This document shows positions 60,266-64,000 of a stretch of 64,000 bases of DNA, one piece after another (within the stretch, counting starts at the first letter, position 1; each line of letters opens with the position of its first letter). The notes below the pieces were generated by a model, which was given only the letters and a program-made list of their open reading frames with translations, was not told the DNA's origin and did no database searches. Both the position numbers and the translations under genes were made by a program. Origin of the DNA: Candidatus Rubrivivax defluviihabitans (GTDB taxonomy: Bacteria; Pseudomonadota; Gammaproteobacteria; Burkholderiales; Burkholderiaceae_C); NCBI GenBank assembly GCA_016709385.1, contig JADJMW010000008.1, forward strand, positions 1 to 64,000. The letters run 5' to 3'.

Positions 60266-60961
60266 GTGCCTCCACCGCGCATCCTGAATCCGCACGACGT
60301 GCCGGTGGCCGGCACCGACGCGCACCTGCCGGCGGTGCCTGCGCCGGCCATGACGGCCGCGTCACTGCGCCAGCGTTTCGGCCAGCCCGGGCCCTGGCAG
60401 CCTGAATTTCCGGGCGATGGTGGCCTGTGGGCCGGCCGCGAGCCGGCGCATGCCGCCGTGCTGGTGCCGCTGGTGCAGCGCGGTGACACGCTGCACGTGT
60501 TGCTCACGCGGCGCACCGACCACCTGCGCGACCACGCCGGCCAGGTGAGCTTTCCCGGCGGCCGGCGCGAGGCCGACGACGCCGACCCGGCGGCCACCGC
60601 GCTGCGTGAAGCCGAGGAGGAGGTGGGGCTGCCGCGGCACCGCGTCGAGGTCATCGGCCAGATGCCGGACTACACCACCGTCACGCACTTCGTCGTGACG
60701 CCGGTGGTGGCGCTGGTGCAACCACCGTTCGACCTGGCGCTGGACCGGTTCGAGGTCGCCGAGGCGTTCGAGGTGCCGCTGCCCTTCCTCATGAATCCGG
60801 CCCACCACCGGCGCCACGTCTTCAGCTTCGAAGGCGGGCAGCGGCAGTTTCTCTCCATGCCCTGGCAGGGCTTGGGGGCCGACGGCCTGCCGCGCGAGTA
60901 CTTCATCTGGGGTGCCACCGCGGCGATGCTGAGGAACCTGTACCGCTTCCTGGCCCGTTGA
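60266..60961 (+). CDS. Nudix hydrolase, CoA pyrophosphatase (NudL-like)
   Basis: A 231-residue Nudix enzyme. The box is GGRREADDADPAATALREAEEEVGL, preceded by the CoA-type GQVSFPGG. It most likely hydrolyses CoA or related pyrophosphates. The GTG before PPPRILNPHDVPVAGTDAHLPAVP is chosen because homologues align from there; an ATG 25 codons earlier is unlikely. Confidence 0.88.
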   Translation: MPPPRILNPHDVPVAGTDAHLPAVPAPAMTAASLRQRFGQPGPWQPEFPGDGGLWAGREPAHAAVLVPLVQRGDTLHVLLTRRTDHLRDHAGQVSFPGGRREADDADPAATALREAEEEVGLPRHRVEVIGQMPDYTTVTHFVVTPVVALVQPPFDLALDRFEVAEAFEVPLPFLMNPAHHRRHVFSFEGGQRQFLSMPWQGLGADGLPREYFIWGATAAMLRNLYRFLAR

Positions 60962-60980
60962 GGCCCTATCATCGCTGCGA

Positions 60981-61967
60981 ATGAGTTTCTTCGCAGTCAT
61001 GTTCGCGCTGCTGCTCGAACAACTCAAGCCGCTGCCGCGCGACAACTGGATCCACGAGACGCTGGCCGCGTGGGTGCGCTGGACCGGCCGGAATTTCGAC
61101 GCCGGGCGGCCGCACCATACCTGGGTCGTGTGGTGTGTCTCGGTGGGCACACCGGTGGCCGTGGTGGCCTTGCTCTACCTGTTGGCGGCGCATTTCAGCC
61201 TGCTGCTGGCGCTGGCCTTCGACGTGGCGCTGCTCTACCTGACGCTGGGTTTTCGCCAGTTCAGCCATTACTACACCGATATCCGCGAAGCGCTGGACCG
61301 CGGTGACGAGAACGAGGCGCGCCGACTGCTGGCCGAGTGGCGTCACCTGGACGCCAGCGAACTGCCGCGCACCGAGGTGCTGCGCCACGTCATCGAGCAT
61401 GCGCTGCTGGCGGCGCACCGCCATGTCTTCGGCGTCTTCTTCTGGTTCGTCGTGTTCTCGGCGCTCGGCCTCGGTCCGGTGGGCGCGGTGCTCTACCGCA
61501 TGGCCGAATTTTCCAGCCGCTACTGGAGCTACCGACTGCGCGCCATGGACGCGCCGGCCAACGACCAGCTGATGCTGCTGTCGCGCCGGTTGTTCGCCTG
61601 GATCGACCACGTGCCAGTGCGGTTGACGGCCTTCGGATTCGCCGTGGTCGGCAATTTCGAGGACGCCATCGGCAGCTGGCGGCGCGACGCCGGGCTCTGG
61701 CAGCACCCCAACGAGGGCATCATCCTGGCCTCGGCCGCCGGTGCCCTGGGCATGCAACTGGGCGGCACCGCAGCGCCGGGCGTGACGCCCGACCGTTCCA
61801 AGACCTTCTCCGCCGGCGGCCCGGGCCTGGCCGACGCGGCCGGGTCCACCGCCGGCGACCCCGTGCAGCCGGGCCACCTGCACAGCGTGGTGGGTCTGGT
61901 GTGGCGCTCGGTGGTGCTGTGGATGCTGCTGGTGGCGCTGCTGACGCTGGCCAACGTGCTGGGGTGA
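60981..61967 (+). CDS. CobD/CbiB family membrane protein
   Basis: A 328-residue protein with several membrane segments (TPVAVVALLYLLAAHFSLLLALAF and others) and the region HVFGVFFWFVVFSALGLGPVGAVLYRM typical of the CobD/CbiB-like group. It is shorter and more diverged than true cobalamin synthases, and no other cob gene is near, so cobalamin synthesis is not implied. Typical neighbour of nudix/rsgA in Burkholderiales. Confidence 0.85.
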   Translation: MSFFAVMFALLLEQLKPLPRDNWIHETLAAWVRWTGRNFDAGRPHHTWVVWCVSVGTPVAVVALLYLLAAHFSLLLALAFDVALLYLTLGFRQFSHYYTDIREALDRGDENEARRLLAEWRHLDASELPRTEVLRHVIEHALLAAHRHVFGVFFWFVVFSALGLGPVGAVLYRMAEFSSRYWSYRLRAMDAPANDQLMLLSRRLFAWIDHVPVRLTAFGFAVVGNFEDAIGSWRRDAGLWQHPNEGIILASAAGALGMQLGGTAAPGVTPDRSKTFSAGGPGLADAAGSTAGDPVQPGHLHSVVGLVWRSVVLWMLLVALLTLANVLG

Positions 61968-62067
61968 GCCGGGACACATGGCGGCGCCTGCGCGCTGCCT
62001 TGCGCCAGGCGGACGACTGCACGCGTCTCGCGCGTGCGGGCTGAGCTTCGACGACCCGGTTCGCGTC

Positions 62068-63003
62068 TTACCAGCGCGGCCGCGACAGCTCCTCGAACAG
62101 CATCTCGTAGATGCGTTGCCTGGATGCGCTGATCTCGCCGCGCGCCATGGCGGCACGCACGCCGCAGCCCGGTTCGTGGCGGTGGCTGCAGTTGTGGAAG
62201 CGGCAATGGCCCAGCGCGGCGGCGAAATCGGGCATCAGGGTCGCCAGCCGATTCGGTTCGATGTGGCGCAGGCCGAATTCCTGGAATCCCGGGGTGTCGA
62301 TCAGTGCGCCACGGTGTTCGTGGTCCAGCCAGTACCAGGTGCTGGTGGTGGTGGTGTGGCGGCCGGCGGCCAGCGCCTGCGAGATCTCGCCCACCTGCGC
62401 CGCGGCGGCCGGCACCAGCAGATTGATGAGCGTGCTCTTGCCCATGCCGCTGGCGCCCAGCACCAGCGTCGTGCGGCCGGCCAGGTGGGCCAGCAGGCGT
62501 GCGCTGGACCCGACGGGGTCGGCCTTCAGCGCCAGCTCGATGACTTCCACGCCCATCGCCCGGTAGGGTGCCAGGCGCTCGCGCGCCGCCGCGGTGGCGG
62601 GCAGGTCGGTCTTGTTCAGACCGATCAGCGCCGGGATGCCGGCGTCCTGCGCTGCCAGCAGCGCGCGCGTGAGCTGCGCCTCGCTGAACACCGGCTCGCC
62701 GGCCACCAGCATCAGGATCTGGTCGAGGTTGGCGGCGAAAGACTTGGTGCGCCATTCGTCCTGGCGGAACAGCAGGTTACGCCGTGGTTCGATTTGTTCG
62801 ACCACGCCGCCGTCGCCGGTGGCCTGCCAGCGCACGCGGTCGCCGACGACGAGTTCGCTCTTCTTGCCGCGCGGGTGGCAGAGCACGCGCTCGCGCTCTG
62901 GCGTTTCCACCACGACATGGCGGCCGTGGGCGGCCACCACCAGCCCGATGCCGAGCGCGGCGGGCACCTCCGCGCCGGCAGCCCGCGCCCCGGGCGCACT
63001 CAA
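62068..63003 (-). CDS. rsgA: Ribosome small subunit-dependent GTPase RsgA
   Basis: A 311-residue circularly permuted GTPase maturing the 30S subunit. The order is OB fold, then NKTD (G4), GASGMGKST (G1), DTPG (G3), and the zinc site CRFHNCSHRHEPGC near the C terminus. The start is taken as a TTG overlapping the stop of the dehydratase gene (TTGA); a GTG 12 codons later is possible. Confidence 0.93.
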   Translation of the reverse strand: MSAPGARAAGAEVPAALGIGLVVAAHGRHVVVETPERERVLCHPRGKKSELVVGDRVRWQATGDGGVVEQIEPRRNLLFRQDEWRTKSFAANLDQILMLVAGEPVFSEAQLTRALLAAQDAGIPALIGLNKTDLPATAAARERLAPYRAMGVEVIELALKADPVGSSARLLAHLAGRTTLVLGASGMGKSTLINLLVPAAAAQVGEISQALAAGRHTTTTSTWYWLDHEHRGALIDTPGFQEFGLRHIEPNRLATLMPDFAAALGHCRFHNCSHRHEPGCGVRAAMARGEISASRQRIYEMLFEELSRPRW

Positions 63004-63323
63004 GGCAGCAGCGCGTCCACCTTGGCGGCGCAGATGAAGTCGTTGACGGAAATGCCGCCCACCGAATGGGTGTTGAAGCGCACCGTGCAACGGTTGTAGG
63101 ACACCGCCAGCTCGGGGTGGTGGTCTTCCACGTGCGCCACCCAGGCCACCGCATTCACGAAGGCCATGGTGCGGTGGTAGTCGGCGAAGGCATAGCCCTT
63201 CTGGATCGCGCCGTCCACCAGCGTCCAGCCCGGTGACTGGCCCAGGTGCTGCGCGATGCGGTCCGCGTCCATCGGCGGCTGGCCTTCGAGTGGCTGGCAA
63301 TGCTGGCTGGCGAGCAGGTGCAT
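63000..63323 (-). CDS. phhB: Pterin-4a-carbinolamine dehydratase
   Basis: A 107-residue PCD/DCoH protein recycling oxidised tetrahydropterin. The active-site histidines lie in VEDHHPELAVSYN; the motif is FVNAVAWVAHVEDHHPELAV. It usually serves phenylalanine hydroxylase, which is not in this window. It overlaps rsgA. Confidence 0.93.
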   Translation of the reverse strand: MHLLASQHCQPLEGQPPMDADRIAQHLGQSPGWTLVDGAIQKGYAFADYHRTMAFVNAVAWVAHVEDHHPELAVSYNRCTVRFNTHSVGGISVNDFICAAKVDALLP

Positions 63324-63327
63324 GTTT

Positions 63328-64000
63328 TCAGGCCGGCAGGGGTTGCGGATGGGGCAGGGCCGCCAGGCGCTCCGAGGCCGGCGGGTGCGAATAGTAGAAG
63401 CGCACGTAGACCGGGTCGGGCGTCAGCGTGGAGGCGTTGTCCTCGTGCAGCTTGAGCAGTGCGCGCGCGAGGTCGCGGCCATCGGCCTGGCCGCAGGCGT
63501 AGGCATCGGCCTGGAACTCGTGGCGGCGCGAGAAATGCGCCATCAGCGGCGAGACGAAGAAGGTGATGGGCGGCAGCGCCAGCATGAACAGCAGCAGCGC
63601 CAGCGCGTCGTTGGGCGCGGTCAGGTTCGGCGCCACGCCCAGGCCGGCGTAGAAGCCGCTCTGGCCGGCCAGCCAGCCCAGCAGCGCCAGGCCCGCCAGG
63701 CTGAAGCCGAAGATGCCCACCATGCGCTGCATGACGTGCTTGTGCTTGAAGTGGCCGAGCTCGTGCGCCAGCACGGCTTCCACCTCGCCGGGCGTCAGGC
63801 GCTGCAGCAGGGTATCGAAGAAGACCACGCGCTTGGCCGCGCCCAGGCCGGTGAAATAGGCATTGGCGTGCGCCGAGCGCTTGCTGCCGTCCATCACGAA
63901 CAAGCCCTTGGCGGCAAAGCCGCAGCGCTGCATCAGCGCCTGCACGCGGGCGCGCAGCGCATCGTCGGCCAGCGGCTCGAACTTGTTGAAGATCGGCGCG
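63328..64000 (-). CDS. M48 family zinc metallopeptidase (partial)
   Basis: The 3' part of an Ste24-like membrane peptidase; the start lies beyond the right edge of the window. The reading frame continues through APIFNKFEPLADDALRARVQALMQRCGF to the edge. The zinc motif is HELGHFKHKH, with the third ligand in FQADAYACG. Membrane helices are visible (FGFSLAGLALLGWLAG, LALLLFMLALPPITFFVSPL). About 223 residues are visible. Confidence 0.9.
   Translation of the reverse strand, partial: APIFNKFEPLADDALRARVQALMQRCGFAAKGLFVMDGSKRSAHANAYFTGLGAAKRVVFFDTLLQRLTPGEVEAVLAHELGHFKHKHVMQRMVGIFGFSLAGLALLGWLAGQSGFYAGLGVAPNLTAPNDALALLLFMLALPPITFFVSPLMAHFSRRHEFQADAYACGQADGRDLARALLKLHEDNASTLTPDPVYVRFYYSHPPASERLAALPHPQPLPA

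Noticed and set aside
60981..61967. Cobalamin synthesis gene cobD
   Set aside because: Only family-level similarity and no other cobalamin genes nearby, so the specific function is not supported.

Overview
This window looks like part of a chromosome from a high-GC, motile betaproteobacterium of the order Burkholderiales. The clues are the very high G+C of the coding regions, the complete betaproteobacterial-style flagellar fli cluster, a DUF3579 gene, and the rpsP-rimM-trmD-rplS and SirB1-like/hda/pcnB/folK neighbourhoods. The species cannot be named from the sequence alone. Almost all of the window is coding, there is no tRNA, rRNA or CRISPR array, and I see no intact transposase.

Layout. 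1-4.5 kb: an integron integrase very close to the class 1 type, with a perfect LexA box in front and attI-like repeats at the window edge. The error-prone polymerase gene dnaE2 follows directly downstream on the same strand. 4.6-9 kb: small housekeeping and stress genes (yaaA, a prolyl-4-hydroxylase-like dioxygenase, a hemerythrin, a beta-CASP nuclease, an NAD(P)-binding protein). 9-31 kb: a flagellar locus read mostly on the minus strand (flagellins x2, fliD-S-T, ycgR, fliF-G-H-I-J-K, fliL-M-N-O-P-Q-R), with fliE on the plus strand. It carries three inserts: a 145-bp inverted repeat element between fliQ and fliR, two tiny plus-strand lipoprotein genes, and a pilin/pseudopilin/GGDEF-EAL trio overlapping the ycgR end of the fliD operon. 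31-34.6 kb: threonine aldolase, an Mpo1-like membrane protein, dcd and a zinc peptidase. 34.6-48.2 kb: a catabolic block with a CoA-transferase, a LysR regulator divergent from a two-gene indolepyruvate oxidoreductase, a TRAP transporter, a CIA30 protein, a frameshifted fumarylacetoacetase-family gene, an SDR, a cupin and a broken aldo/keto reductase. 48.2-64 kb: core genes (argF, argD, rpsT, murJ, hda, pcnB, folK, rpsP-rimM-trmD-rplS, nudix, a CobD/CbiB-family protein, rsgA, a pterin dehydratase and a partial M48 peptidase).

How the parts work together. The SOS box should make the integrase, and possibly dnaE2 in the same transcript, respond to DNA damage. The flagellar genes show a tiered plan: two good sigma-28 promoters precede fliD and the distal flagellin, and a strong UUCG-type terminator follows that flagellin. 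The YcgR brake and the EAL protein put c-di-GMP control in the same transcription unit as the filament cap and its chaperones. The catabolic block resembles a pathway for arylpyruvates or related acids, with its own transporter and regulator.

Three genes are broken. argF and the fumarylacetoacetase-family gene each differ from an intact frame by a single base. The argF change is in a homopolymer and the gene is normally needed, so sequencing error is likely there. The aldo/keto reductase has lost about 30 codons as well as its frame.
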